From assembly GCF_020594515.1 (NCBI RefSeq), contig NZ_JAJCTH010000010.1:62001-126000 (forward strand): a DNA stretch of 64,000 nt. The letters are read 5' to 3'. Shown piece by piece: positions 54,621 through 63,572 of this stretch. This DNA comes from Rhodoferax sp. U2-2l (GTDB lineage Bacteria; Pseudomonadota; Gammaproteobacteria; Burkholderiales; Burkholderiaceae_C). The first letter of the stretch is position 1, and every line of letters begins with the position of its first letter. The notes beneath the pieces are model-generated. The model was not told the DNA's origin. It worked only from the letters and a program-made list of their open reading frames with translations, and ran no database searches. The position numbers and the translations under genes are program-made.

Positions 54621-56620
54621 CCGGCGCCTTTTAACCAGCGCGTCAGCGCACGGTTCAGGTTGGGCAGGTCAATCGGCTTGGTCAGGAAGTCGTCCATGCC
54701 GGCCTCCAGGCAGCGCTGGCGGTCCTCGGCAAAGGCGCCGGCGGTCAGGGCAATGATGGTGGTGGGGGCTGCGCCCGTGTCGCTTTCCCACTGGCGGATG
54801 CAGCGGGTGGCCTGCTGGCCGTCCATCACCGGCATCTGGATGTCCATCAGGATCACATCAAAGCGCGGGCCTTGCCTGACCGCTTCAAACGCGGCGTGGC
54901 CGTTGTCGACAAACTCGGCCTGCATCGCCAGGCGTTGCAGCAGGGCCTGGATCACCACGCGGTTGACCGGGTGGTCTTCAGCCACCAGCACGCGCCCCTG
55001 CAGCGCCCCGTTTTGACCGGCAGCGCGTGCGGCAACCTTCGGCTGGGGCGAGTCGGCGGTGACGTCTGCTGGTGGCAGATGCGCTGGCACGCGAAACCAG
55101 AACCGCGCGCCTTGCCCCGGCTGGCTCTGCAGCCCGGTGTGGCCGCCCATCAGCTCGGCCAGTTTCGCCACAATCGACAAGCCCAGACCGGTGCCGCCAA
55201 ACTGGCGCGTGGTGGAGCTGTCTGCCTGGGTAAACGGCTTGAACAACAGGGTCTGTTTGTCAGGTGCAATGCCGATGCCGCTGTCGTGTACCGCAAACTC
55301 CAGCCAGACCACGCCTTGGGGGTCGGTGAGGTGGGCCACGTCGACCCTCACATGGCCGCGATGGGTGAATTTGATGGCGTTGCTGACATAGTTGCCCAGC
55401 ATTTGCTGCAGGCGGTAGGTGTCGCCCACGTAGGTGTCGTGCGGCAGGCTGGCGCTGCTGATCTGCAGGTCCAGGCCTTTGCTTCGGGCCAGCTGCTCGA
55501 ACACGGCGGCGGTGGCGCCCAGCAGTTGCCGCGGGTTGAACGGGCTGCTGACCAGATCGACCTTGCCCGCCTCGACCTTGGACAGGTCCAGCACGTCGTT
55601 GAGCTGGCTCAGTAGCGTCTGGCCCGAGCTCAGGATGGTGTTGGCGTGGCTGCGCAGGTCGGCTGGCGAGAGGTCGGGCATCAGCAGCAGCTGCGCCATG
55701 CCCAGAATGCCGTTGAGCGGTGTGCGCAGCTCATGGCTCATGGTGGCCAGAAAATCGCTCTTGGTGCGGGTGGCGGCTTGCGCCAGGTCGAGCGCGATTT
55801 TCAGCTCCACCTCATGGCGTTTGCGCTCGCTGATGTCCACGTAGGCACCCACTACCCGCACCGGCTCGCCCTGGGCGTTGCGCTCGGCCACCCGGCCACG
55901 GTCCAGCACCCAGATTTCCGAGCCGTCCTTGCACACCATGCGGTGCTCGGAGCTGTAAAACTCGCCCTGGCCATCCAGCAACTGGCGCAGCCGCTGCCAC
56001 ACCATCGCCCTGTCGTCGGGGTGAATGCGCTTGGAGAACGCGTCCACGTGGCCGGTGATCTCGCCGTCTTCAAAACCCAGAATGCGGTACCAGCGCTGGT
56101 TATGCACCACGCGGCCACTGGCCACATGCCAGTCCCAGATGCCTTCTTGTGTGGCGGCCATCACCTCTTGCAGGCGCTGCTCGCTTTGGGCCACCTGCTG
56201 CTGGGCCCGCACCACATCGGTGATGTCGTGCGCAATCACCAGAATCTGGTTGCGACCGCGGGCGTCCTTGAACGGCCGCTTGATCGACTTGAAGTGCCGG
56301 ATCTCACCGGTGAGTGCGTTGCGGCTGTCTTCAAACACCACCTCGGTCTCGCCGCGGGCCATGATGCCCAGCACATTGGCCCGGTAGCCGTCGGCCAGTG
56401 CCTTGGGCACCCCAAAATCACCGTCGTGTTTGCCCACCATGGCCTCGGGCGTGGTGTTGTACAGCCGGGCCAGCGTCTGGTTGCACAGCAGGAAGTCGCC
56501 CTGGGCGTCTTTCAGCACGATGACATCGGGAATCTCTTCAAACACGGCCTCAAAAAGCGCCAGCCGATCCCGGCTTGTGGCCAGCTCGGCGGCGTCAGGC
56601 AGCGCACGGTCGTCAAACAT
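54617..56620 (-). CDS. Hybrid sensor histidine kinase (PAS-PAS-HisKA-HATPase-REC)
   Basis: 667 residues with no membrane segment. Two PAS domains (about 15-135 and 145-270, the second with a PAC-like ending YVDISERKR), HisKA with the phospho-His in MSHELRTPLNGILGM (about 300), an HATPase with NYVSNAIKF, DSGIGIA and GGTGLGLSIV, and a C-terminal receiver with the phospho-Asp in VILMDIQMPVMDG. GGAG lies before the ATG of 56620, favoured over 56638. No Hpt or output regulator is adjacent. Overlap with the MFS gene suggests linked function. Confidence 0.9.
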   Translation of the reverse strand: MFDDRALPDAAELATSRDRLALFEAVFEEIPDVIVLKDAQGDFLLCNQTLARLYNTTPEAMVGKHDGDFGVPKALADGYRANVLGIMARGETEVVFEDSRNALTGEIRHFKSIKRPFKDARGRNQILVIAHDITDVVRAQQQVAQSEQRLQEVMAATQEGIWDWHVASGRVVHNQRWYRILGFEDGEITGHVDAFSKRIHPDDRAMVWQRLRQLLDGQGEFYSSEHRMVCKDGSEIWVLDRGRVAERNAQGEPVRVVGAYVDISERKRHEVELKIALDLAQAATRTKSDFLATMSHELRTPLNGILGMAQLLLMPDLSPADLRSHANTILSSGQTLLSQLNDVLDLSKVEAGKVDLVSSPFNPRQLLGATAAVFEQLARSKGLDLQISSASLPHDTYVGDTYRLQQMLGNYVSNAIKFTHRGHVRVDVAHLTDPQGVVWLEFAVHDSGIGIAPDKQTLLFKPFTQADSSTTRQFGGTGLGLSIVAKLAELMGGHTGLQSQPGQGARFWFRVPAHLPPADVTADSPQPKVAARAAGQNGALQGRVLVAEDHPVNRVVIQALLQRLAMQAEFVDNGHAAFEAVRQGPRFDVILMDIQMPVMDGQQATRCIRQWESDTGAAPTTIIALTAGAFAEDRQRCLEAGMDDFLTKPIDLPNLNRALTRWLKGAG

Positions 56621-56854
56621 ACGGGCACTCCATTGCATCTACGGACATCGGCACAGGATCCTGGTCGGATAAAGAGGCACATTATTCACCGCAATGTCGC
56701 CATCAGCCAGTGAAACGGGGCGCAGGCTGCCGTTCAAGTCAAATTAATTGAACATAACCAACAATCCAGTTGAATCTGTTTGCATTCATCGGTTTCTAAA
56801 CTACCTGCCATATCCGGCCAGCCTGCCGGGACCCACGCTTTTTGGAGTCTTCTT

Positions 56855-57427
56855 GTGAACCTGCCCTTGTCCCCTGATCTGAGCCGCCCGCCCCGTTACA
56901 CCGGGCTCGCCACCGCGATGCACTGGCTGCTGGCCATGGCCATCCTGGGCCTGTTCGGGGTCGGTCTGTACATGACAGATTTGCCGTTTTCGCCAACGCG
57001 TCTGAAGCTGTACAACTGGCACAAGTGGGCCGGTATCGTGTTTTTGGCGCTCACCGTGTTGCGCCTGCTGTGGCGCCTCACACACCGCCCGCCTGCCTTG
57101 CCGCAAAGCGTCACGCTGGCCATGCCGGGCTGGCAGATGCAGGCTTATCACGCCACCCATCACCTGATGTACGCGCTGTTTTTTGTGGTGCCGTTGCTGG
57201 GTTGGGCCTACAGCTCGGCCGCAGGGTACCCGATCGTGCTGTTCGGGGCGATCCCGTTGCCAGACTTTGTCGGCCCCGACAAGGCGCTGGCCGAGTTGAT
57301 CAAGCCCTGGCATGGCTGGGCGGCCTGGACGCTGATCGGTCTGGCCGTGCTCCACATAGCCGCCGCGCTGAAACACCACTGGATCGACCGTGACGGCCTG
57401 ATGCTGCGCATGCTGCCCCAACGCTGA
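56855..57427 (+). CDS. Cytochrome b561 family protein
   Basis: 190 residues, four membrane helices, with haem-ligand His residues in TAMHWLLAMAI, YNWHKWAGIVF, HATHHLMYALFFVVPLLGW and GWAAWTLIGLAVLHIAAALKHHW. The start is GTG at 56855 after GGAG; the frame is open to 56780. It likely passes electrons from quinol to a periplasmic partner. It precedes two YceI genes, a common grouping in proteobacteria. Confidence 0.86.
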   Translation: MNLPLSPDLSRPPRYTGLATAMHWLLAMAILGLFGVGLYMTDLPFSPTRLKLYNWHKWAGIVFLALTVLRLLWRLTHRPPALPQSVTLAMPGWQMQAYHATHHLMYALFFVVPLLGWAYSSAAGYPIVLFGAIPLPDFVGPDKALAELIKPWHGWAAWTLIGLAVLHIAAALKHHWIDRDGLMLRMLPQR

Positions 57428-57511
57428 AGCACGCGCACCCCTTGGCCTGCGACTTGTCTTGAACTTTTGCGACGATTTTTCCCCCAAATATTTTTTTTGA
57501 AGAACCCGCCC

Positions 57512-58084
57512 ATGAAAACCACCTTGTTGACCGTTGTCTTGACCACCGCTGCGCTGAGCGGCCTGTCCTCAAGCGCCCTGGCCGAGCAAAAGCTGCTGCC
57601 TGCCCAAAGCGAGCTGAGCTTTGCCGCCAAACAGATGGGTGTGCCGGTCAGCGGCCACTTCAAGAAGTTTGACGCCAACATCAGTTTCGACGCCGCCAAG
57701 CTGGCCACCAGCAAAGTCACCTTCACGGTGGACATGGGCAGTGCCACCATGGGCAGTGCCGAGGCCGACAGCGCCTTGCCCACCGCGCCCTGGTTCAATG
57801 TGCCGAAGTTTCCGCAGGCCACCTTCACCTCCAGCGCGTTCAAGGCGCTGGGCGGCGGTCAATATGAACTGGCCGGACAACTCAGCATCAAGGGCCAGGC
57901 GCAACCCGTGCGGGTGCCTTTGAGCATGACCCAAAGCGGCGCGGTGACCGTGGCCACCGGCGTGCTGCCGATCAAGCGGCTGGCCTTCAAGATTGGCGAC
58001 GGCGACTGGGCCGACACCTCGATGGTGGCCGACGACGTGCAGGTCAAGTTCAAGTTTGCGCTCGGCGGTGTTGGCAAGCTGTAA
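57512..58084 (+). CDS. YceI family periplasmic protein
   Basis: 190 residues starting MKTTLLTVVLTTAALSGLSS with signal cleavage near ALA-EQ. The mature domain is a YceI lipocalin-like barrel that in homologues binds polyisoprenoid or quinone-like lipids: LSFAAKQMGVPVSGHFKKFD, SAEADSALPTAPWFNVPKFP (core ADSALPTAPWFNV), ELAGQLSIKGQAQPVRVPL. Start at 57512; an upstream TTG/ATG frame to 57467 lacks a signal-like start. It lies 84 bases after the cytochrome gene. Confidence 0.88.
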   Translation: MKTTLLTVVLTTAALSGLSSSALAEQKLLPAQSELSFAAKQMGVPVSGHFKKFDANISFDAAKLATSKVTFTVDMGSATMGSAEADSALPTAPWFNVPKFPQATFTSSAFKALGGGQYELAGQLSIKGQAQPVRVPLSMTQSGAVTVATGVLPIKRLAFKIGDGDWADTSMVADDVQVKFKFALGGVGKL

Positions 58085-58134
58085 GCGCCCGCTCTGTTTC
58101 TTTTGTCGATTTTTCAACCCTTCAGGAGTTTTTC

Positions 58135-58710
58135 ATGCGTTTGTCCCTTATCCCCGCCGCCGCTGCCGCCGTCTTGCTCGCCAGCACCGTGTCTGCCCAG
58201 GCTGCCAGCTACGCCATCGACCCGACGCACACCTTCGTGACGTTTGAGATCAGCCACTTTGGCACCACCACCAACCGGGGCCGCTTTGACAAGAAGGAAG
58301 GCGCGGTGGAATTTGACCGTGCCGCCAAGACCGGCAAGGTGACGCTGACGGTGGACACCACCTCCGTCAACACCGGCACCGCCGCGTTCAACAAGCACCT
58401 GCAAAGCGCGGACCTGTTCAACGCCGAAAAATTCCCCACCATGACCTTTACCGCCGACAAATTTGTGTTCAACGGCGACAAAGTGGCTGAAGTGGCCGGC
58501 ACGCTGACCCTGCTGGGCAAAACCAACCCGCTGACCCTGAAGGCCACCAACTTCAACTGTTATCAGAACCCGATGCTCAAGCGCGAAGTGTGTGGCGGCG
58601 ACTTTGAAGCCACGCTGGACCGCACCGCCTACGGCATGAACTATGGCATCGACTGGGGTTTCCCGAAAGACGTGCGCCTGGTGGTGCAGGTGGAAGCCGT
58701 CAAACAGTAA
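58135..58710 (+). CDS. YceI family periplasmic protein
   Basis: 191 residues with a signal peptide MRLSLIPAAAAAVLLASTVS ending QAA-SY. The YceI pattern YAIDPTHTFVTFEISHFGTT, LQSADLFNAEKFPTMTFT and GTLTLLGKTNPLTLKATNFN is complete, with Cys residues at CYQNPMLKREVC. TCAGGAG precedes the ATG. It is the last gene of the cytochrome b561-yceI-yceI unit and is followed by a strong terminator. Confidence 0.92.
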   Translation: MRLSLIPAAAAAVLLASTVSAQAASYAIDPTHTFVTFEISHFGTTTNRGRFDKKEGAVEFDRAAKTGKVTLTVDTTSVNTGTAAFNKHLQSADLFNAEKFPTMTFTADKFVFNGDKVAEVAGTLTLLGKTNPLTLKATNFNCYQNPMLKREVCGGDFEATLDRTAYGMNYGIDWGFPKDVRLVVQVEAVKQ

Positions 58711-58736
58711 CTTTTTCTGTTTCAGGGATGAAATAG

Positions 58737-58778
58737 GCTACCAGCCCTCGTGAATAAAGGGCTGGTAGCTTTTTTTTT
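58737..58778 (+). terminator. Intrinsic terminator after the second yceI
   Basis: A perfect 12-bp stem GCTACCAGCCCT / AGGGCTGGTAGC with a 9-base loop is followed by nine T residues on the + strand. Confidence 0.93.
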
Positions 58779-58802
58779 GGTCGTGAAGGACGGTTGAAAA
58801 AA

Positions 58803-59339
58803 TCATGGCGCCAGCAGTTGCTGCTGGCCCATGAGGCCGCGCAGCCGATACTGCTCGCGGTCAATGTCCTGCAACTGCTGGCGAATGCGGCGCTTCTCGT
58901 CGTCGCTGGTGGCTGACTCCAGCTTCTTGTGCAGGCGGTTGATGTCCTGGGTGTTGTTTTGCATGCGCTGACGGGTCTGGTACACCTGCAGCCCCGCGTT
59001 GAGGGCGCGCGCAAACCCCTCATGACCCGGCTGGCCAGCGCACACCGCGCCCTTGCTGCTGCGACCCTGCAGCCCTTGCTGCCAGCCGCTGGCCGGGGTG
59101 CAAAACCGCTGGATGCCCACATCCCACCCCTGACGGTAGGCCGCTGCGTCGGGAACCACCCCGGATTGGCCGCAGTCTTCGGTGTAAGCCGCCAGTTGGC
59201 GCTCGGGCTCGCCACGGGCACCATCGTTGTGTCCCACGCGGCCCCAGTCGGCCACCCGGCATTCGGACTCGGACATCGACGCGCATCCGCCCAGCAGCAG
59301 CGGTGCAAGCACCAGCGCAAGGACACACGGTTTGAACAT
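58803..59339 (-). CDS. DUF2799 lipoprotein
   Basis: 178 residues from the ATG of 59339. A lipoprotein signal peptide ends LLGGC-A. The DUF2799 pattern is seen in SECRVADWGRVGHNDG, YRQGWDVGIQRFCTP and GFARALNAGLQVYQ, followed by a charged Gln/Arg-rich coiled coil. The role is unknown. It lies downstream of hemG on the same strand (44-base gap). Confidence 0.8.
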   Translation of the reverse strand: MFKPCVLALVLAPLLLGGCASMSESECRVADWGRVGHNDGARGEPERQLAAYTEDCGQSGVVPDAAAYRQGWDVGIQRFCTPASGWQQGLQGRSSKGAVCAGQPGHEGFARALNAGLQVYQTRQRMQNNTQDINRLHKKLESATSDDEKRRIRQQLQDIDREQYRLRGLMGQQQLLAP

Positions 59340-59383
59340 GGCCGCAGCGGCGACAGTGCGGGGTCGCGTCGCCAACGGCGGTG

Positions 59384-59938
59384 TCATGGCTTGGTAGGGC
59401 TGGGGAGCGGCAGCGCACACACTTGGTGCGCAAAAGCTTCCACCGCGGCCCAGTCGGTGAATTCAAACGCCTGGGTGATGTCGGTCGGGCCTTTGGTGAT
59501 GAGCATGATGAAACGGATCATCTGCTTGTCCACAAAACCCAGCGCCGGGTAATTCAGCCGCCCGGCAAACACACCGGCCAGCTGCGGCTTCCAGGCCAAC
59601 TGTTTGAGCAGTTTGACCATGTAGGGGTTGGTGTGCGGCTGGTTTTTCTCGGGCTTGCGCGCCACCACGTTGACGGAAAACAGCGCGTTGGCCTTGCGCG
59701 CCAGCAGCGCCTGATGTTTCTGGATGAACTCGGCCACCTGCGGGCGGTGTTTGCCGTAGCGGATGCTGGCGCCAATGACGATGCGCTCGAACTTGTCCAG
59801 GTTCAGGCTGTGCGCCTGGTCCAGCGGCGCCAGGGTCACGTTCTGGCCGAGTGCGGTCATGACGAATTTCATGCGCTCGCAAATGTGCCGCGTGTGGCCG
59901 TCAACGGTGGAGTAGATGAGCAGGGTGTGGTGGGTCAC
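59384..59938 (-). CDS. hemG: Flavodoxin-type protoporphyrinogen IX dehydrogenase HemG
   Basis: 184-residue flavodoxin-fold protein. The FMN P-loop lies in LLIYSTVDGHTRHICERM; IVIGASIRYGKHRPQVAEFI and the long-chain insert segment around NPYMVKLLKQLAWKPQLAGVFAGRL match menaquinone-dependent HemG, which oxidises protoporphyrinogen IX in haem synthesis. The start is a GTG at 59938; the frame to 60004 is open but lacks support. Confidence 0.83.
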   Translation of the reverse strand: MTHHTLLIYSTVDGHTRHICERMKFVMTALGQNVTLAPLDQAHSLNLDKFERIVIGASIRYGKHRPQVAEFIQKHQALLARKANALFSVNVVARKPEKNQPHTNPYMVKLLKQLAWKPQLAGVFAGRLNYPALGFVDKQMIRFIMLITKGPTDITQAFEFTDWAAVEAFAHQVCALPLPSPTKP

Positions 59939-60010
59939 GGTGGCAAAGAGAAGTTGAAAAGTCGGCGCGATGCTACCGCTGTGCGTCGACGGGTGGTGTG
60001 ACAAAAGTCA

Positions 60011-62062
60011 TCAATCGTCGTTCAGGTTGCCGGGCTTGAAGGCACTGGCCAATTTGGCCTGGGTGTCGTCGTTGACCTGCGCGTAATGCGAGAAGGTCAG
60101 GCTGTACGAACCCTGGCCGCCGGTGAGGGATTTGAGGCGGCTCTGGTAGTCGCCCAGCTCGGCCAGCGGCATCTGGCCGGAAATCGCCACGGTGCCCATC
60201 GGGCGCGGCTGGGTGCCGGTGATGTGGCCGCGTTTGCTGGCCAGGTCGCCGGTCAAATCCCCAATGGCTGATTCGGGTGCCACCACTTCGATGCTGACCA
60301 CCGGCTCCAGCACGATGGGTTTGGCCGCGCGCACCGCTTCCAGCGTGGCCTTGCGAGCCGCTGCCACAAACGCCACTTCTTTGCCGTCCACCGCGTGGGT
60401 TTTGCCGTCAAACACGGTCACGCGCAAATCGTGCAGCGGGAAGCCCGCCACCGCGCCTTCCGCCAGCGCCTGCAACACGCCTTTTTCCACCGCCTGCATG
60501 AACACGCCGGGAATGGCGCCGCCCTTGACCACGTCTTCAAACTCAAAACCGGCGCCGCGCTCCAACGGCTCGACCCGCAAAAACACCTCGCCAAACTGGC
60601 CCGCGCCGCCGCTTTGTTTCTTGTGGCGGCAGTGGCCTTCGGCCTTGCCGAGGATGGTTTCACGGTAGGCGATTTGCGGCTCGCTGGTGTCAAGCTCCAG
60701 CTTGAACTGCTGCTGCATGCGCAGCATCTTGGCGCGCAGGTGCATGTCGCCCAGGCCGCGGATCACCGTCTCATTGGTGCCCGGGTGGCGCTCCACGGTG
60801 AAGCAGGGGTCTTCCAGCTCCAGCTTGTGCAAGATCTCGAACAGGCGCTGCTCGTCACCCTTGCGCTGGGTCTGCACCGCCAGGCCCTGCATGGGTTGTG
60901 GGAAGGCCAGCGGTTTCAGGTGCACGTTGTCCAACGCGTGGGAGTCGTGGATGACGCAGTCAAACTCGATCTCTTCCACCTTGGCCACCGCGCCAATGTC
61001 GCCCGGCACCAGGGTGTCCACTTCCACATAGTCCTTGCCCTGCAGGCGGTACAGGTGGTTGACCTTGAACGGACGTTTGCCCGAGCCGGCGAACAGCTGC
61101 GCGTCTTTGCGCACCGTGCCCTGGTGCACCCGGAAGATGCCCAGCTTGCCGATGAAGGGGTCCATCACCACCTTGAACACATGCGCCAGCACCGGCAACG
61201 CGTCGTCGGGCTGGGCGGCGTAGGCCTCTTCCACGCCGGCCTCGGTCTTGAAAAACGGTGGCGGGTTGCCCTCTGACGGGTTGGGCGCCAGTTTGACCAG
61301 CGCGTCCAGCAACTGCGGCACACCGGCGCCGGTTTTGGCCGAGACAAACAGGATCGGAATCAGGTGCCCGGCGCGCAGCGCTTTCTCGAACGGGGCGTGC
61401 AATTCGTCCGGGCTGGGGTCGGTGCCGTCTTCCAGATACCGCGCCATCAGGTCGTCGTCTTCTTCAATGAGCTGATCAATCAGCGCGCGGTGCGCGGCGG
61501 CCACACTGGCAAAGTCGCTCTCGCCGTCGTCATGGCCCAGCAGCTCCACCACATCCTGGGCGTGGTGCGCAGGCAGGTCCAGCAGCAGGCATTGTTTGCC
61601 AAAACGTTCGCGGATGTCGTCCACCAGCGCAGCCAGGTCCAGGTTGTCGGCGTCGATCTTGTTGATGAGGATCATGCGGCACAAGCCACGCTCACCGGCC
61701 AGGTTGAACATGCGCTCGGTGGTTAGCTCGATGCCGGTTTGGGCGCTGACCATGATCAGCGCGGTGTCGGCGCCCGCCAGCGCGGCAATCGCCTGGCCAG
61801 CAAAGTCGGGGTAACCGGGGGTGTCGAGCAGGTGAATGCGGGTGTCGGCACAGGTCAGGCTCACCACGGCCGATTGCAGCGAGTGGCCCAGTTGTTTTTC
61901 AATCGGGTCAAAGTCACACACGGTGTTGCCTTTTTCCACCGTGCCACGGCTGGCAATGGCGCCGGTGGCGGCCAGCAGGCTCTCCACCAACGTTGTTTTA
62001 CCGACAGACCCGTGACCCACCAGGGCCACGGCACGGATGTTTTCAGAGGGTTGGAGGCGCAT
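60011..62062 (-). CDS. EF-G-like translational GTPase (non-canonical paralogue)
   Basis: 683 residues with full EF-G architecture (GTPase domain about 1-270, domains II-V). The GTPase motifs differ from housekeeping FusA: G1 is GHGSVGKTT rather than AHIDAGKTT, G3 is DTPGYPDFAG rather than DTPGHVDF, G4 is NKID. The domain IV region KQSGGAGQFGEVFLRVEP and the C-terminal IGDLTGDLASKRGHITGTQPR are conserved. Likely an EF-G2-type ribosomal factor with a role in special conditions. Start at the ATG of 62062. No rps/tuf neighbours, as expected for a paralogue. Confidence 0.85.
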   Translation of the reverse strand: MRLQPSENIRAVALVGHGSVGKTTLVESLLAATGAIASRGTVEKGNTVCDFDPIEKQLGHSLQSAVVSLTCADTRIHLLDTPGYPDFAGQAIAALAGADTALIMVSAQTGIELTTERMFNLAGERGLCRMILINKIDADNLDLAALVDDIRERFGKQCLLLDLPAHHAQDVVELLGHDDGESDFASVAAAHRALIDQLIEEDDDLMARYLEDGTDPSPDELHAPFEKALRAGHLIPILFVSAKTGAGVPQLLDALVKLAPNPSEGNPPPFFKTEAGVEEAYAAQPDDALPVLAHVFKVVMDPFIGKLGIFRVHQGTVRKDAQLFAGSGKRPFKVNHLYRLQGKDYVEVDTLVPGDIGAVAKVEEIEFDCVIHDSHALDNVHLKPLAFPQPMQGLAVQTQRKGDEQRLFEILHKLELEDPCFTVERHPGTNETVIRGLGDMHLRAKMLRMQQQFKLELDTSEPQIAYRETILGKAEGHCRHKKQSGGAGQFGEVFLRVEPLERGAGFEFEDVVKGGAIPGVFMQAVEKGVLQALAEGAVAGFPLHDLRVTVFDGKTHAVDGKEVAFVAAARKATLEAVRAAKPIVLEPVVSIEVVAPESAIGDLTGDLASKRGHITGTQPRPMGTVAISGQMPLAELGDYQSRLKSLTGGQGSYSLTFSHYAQVNDDTQAKLASAFKPGNLNDD

Positions 62063-62163
62063 AGTTGGCTCGCGATAGGAAGTTGTGAGCCTTGAGTTTA
62101 CGCCGCAGACAAGTTTTTCGACAGATGTTTTCAGGCCCAATCAAACGTCAAATTTTGCGCCGT

Positions 62164-63516
62164 TCAGCCCGGGAAAAGCTCGGGATTCTGCGCGATCACC
62201 CGCTGCAGGTGCGCCAAGCAGGTGGCGTCAATCGCCGTACCCACGCTGTCTTGCATGATGGCCAGGGTTTGGTCGACCGGCACCGCGCCGCGGTAGGGCC
62301 GCTCGGCGGTGATGGCGTCAAAAATATCCGCCGTGGTGATGATGCGGGTTTCCAGGCAGATGTCTTTGGCCAGCAGGCCGCGCGGGTAACCCTTGCCGTC
62401 CAGGCGCTCATGGTGCGCGGCCGACACCCGCGCCAGCTCGTCAAAAATGCGCACCCGGCCCAAAATGGCTTCGGTGTAGCTGGCGTGGCGCTGCACTGCG
62501 TGCCATTCGGCCTCATCCAATTTGCCGGGCTTGTCCAGAATGCTGTTGCTGACCCCCAGCTTGCCCACGTCGTGTAAGAGCGCGCCGCGTTTGAGCCAGC
62601 GCCGACGCGCCTCGGGCACGCCCAGCGACTCGCCCAGCAGCGCGGTGTACAGGCCCACGCGGGCGCTGTGCCCGGCGGTGAACGGGCTTTTGGCGTCCAC
62701 CACCTGGCCAAAGGCTTCGGCAATGTCGTCCAGGTAGTCTTCGTCCAGGGTCACCTCATGGCCGCCAGGCTCCAGCGCGTAGACAGCGCGCTCCAGCGTG
62801 GCGGGCACGCCGCTGAGCACCTGCCAGAAGGCTTCTTCCTGCGCCACGGCCTCAAACGCGGCCACCAGATTGGGGTCAAACCAGCTGCCAGCGCGGGCTT
62901 TGATCTCGGCCAGCGCGGTTTGGTGCCCCTGCGAGGCCTGGTGCACATCAATCACCTGCGCCAGCAGGGCAATGCGCGCCTGCACCGGAATGGCGCTGCC
63001 CGCCAGGTGGTCGGGGCGGCCCTGGCCGTTCCAGTGTTCGTCCAGCGCGTGGATGCCTTGCGCCACGGCTTCGGGAAAACGCAGCTGGCGCGCAATGTCG
63101 GCGCCGCGTGTGCAGCGGGTGTGGATGAGTTCCTGGGCAATCGCGTCGCCGTGACTCAGGATGCCGCCCAGCGCCTTGAGCCGGTCACGCAGGCCCACCG
63201 CCGGGCCGGTATGGCGCAGCACAAACCGCAGCACCTGTGGCAGGCTGCCGTCCACCCACTTGAAGTCACGCTTGAACTGAAGGTCGTCGGTGACATACAG
63301 CTCGCAGATGCGCGCGGCGTTGCTGGAGCAGCCCAGGTCTTTGAGCAGCAGCGTGTAGTACAGCGTCCACAAGTCGTCGTTGCTCAGGCCGATTTTTTGG
63401 CCGATGTGCATGCCGATCCAGCAGCAGCGCACGCAATGGCCTTCGGGCTGGCCCTCGGTGATGTCCAGCGCATGGCTCAATGCGGCCATCAGTTCGGCGA
63501 GTTTCAAGGACTGCAC
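62164..63516 (-). CDS. Tandem HD / HD-GYP domain protein
   Basis: 450 residues. The C-terminal HD-GYP domain is intact: TAGHSARVGLYT, LLHDVGKLGVSNSILDKPGKL, HHERLDGKGYPRGL (about residues 280-420). The N-terminal half is a second, degenerate HD module (GHCVRCCWIGMHIGQKIGL, LLLKDLG). HD-GYP proteins hydrolyse cyclic di-GMP to pGpG or GMP. The N-terminal half may be regulatory. It is a free-standing soluble protein on the minus strand. Confidence 0.87.
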   Translation of the reverse strand: MQSLKLAELMAALSHALDITEGQPEGHCVRCCWIGMHIGQKIGLSNDDLWTLYYTLLLKDLGCSSNAARICELYVTDDLQFKRDFKWVDGSLPQVLRFVLRHTGPAVGLRDRLKALGGILSHGDAIAQELIHTRCTRGADIARQLRFPEAVAQGIHALDEHWNGQGRPDHLAGSAIPVQARIALLAQVIDVHQASQGHQTALAEIKARAGSWFDPNLVAAFEAVAQEEAFWQVLSGVPATLERAVYALEPGGHEVTLDEDYLDDIAEAFGQVVDAKSPFTAGHSARVGLYTALLGESLGVPEARRRWLKRGALLHDVGKLGVSNSILDKPGKLDEAEWHAVQRHASYTEAILGRVRIFDELARVSAAHHERLDGKGYPRGLLAKDICLETRIITTADIFDAITAERPYRGAVPVDQTLAIMQDSVGTAIDATCLAHLQRVIAQNPELFPG

Positions 63517-63572
63517 CTCAGGCCCCCATGAAAATCACCGCGATGACCGCCAAGGCCTGTCATGACCAGCTG

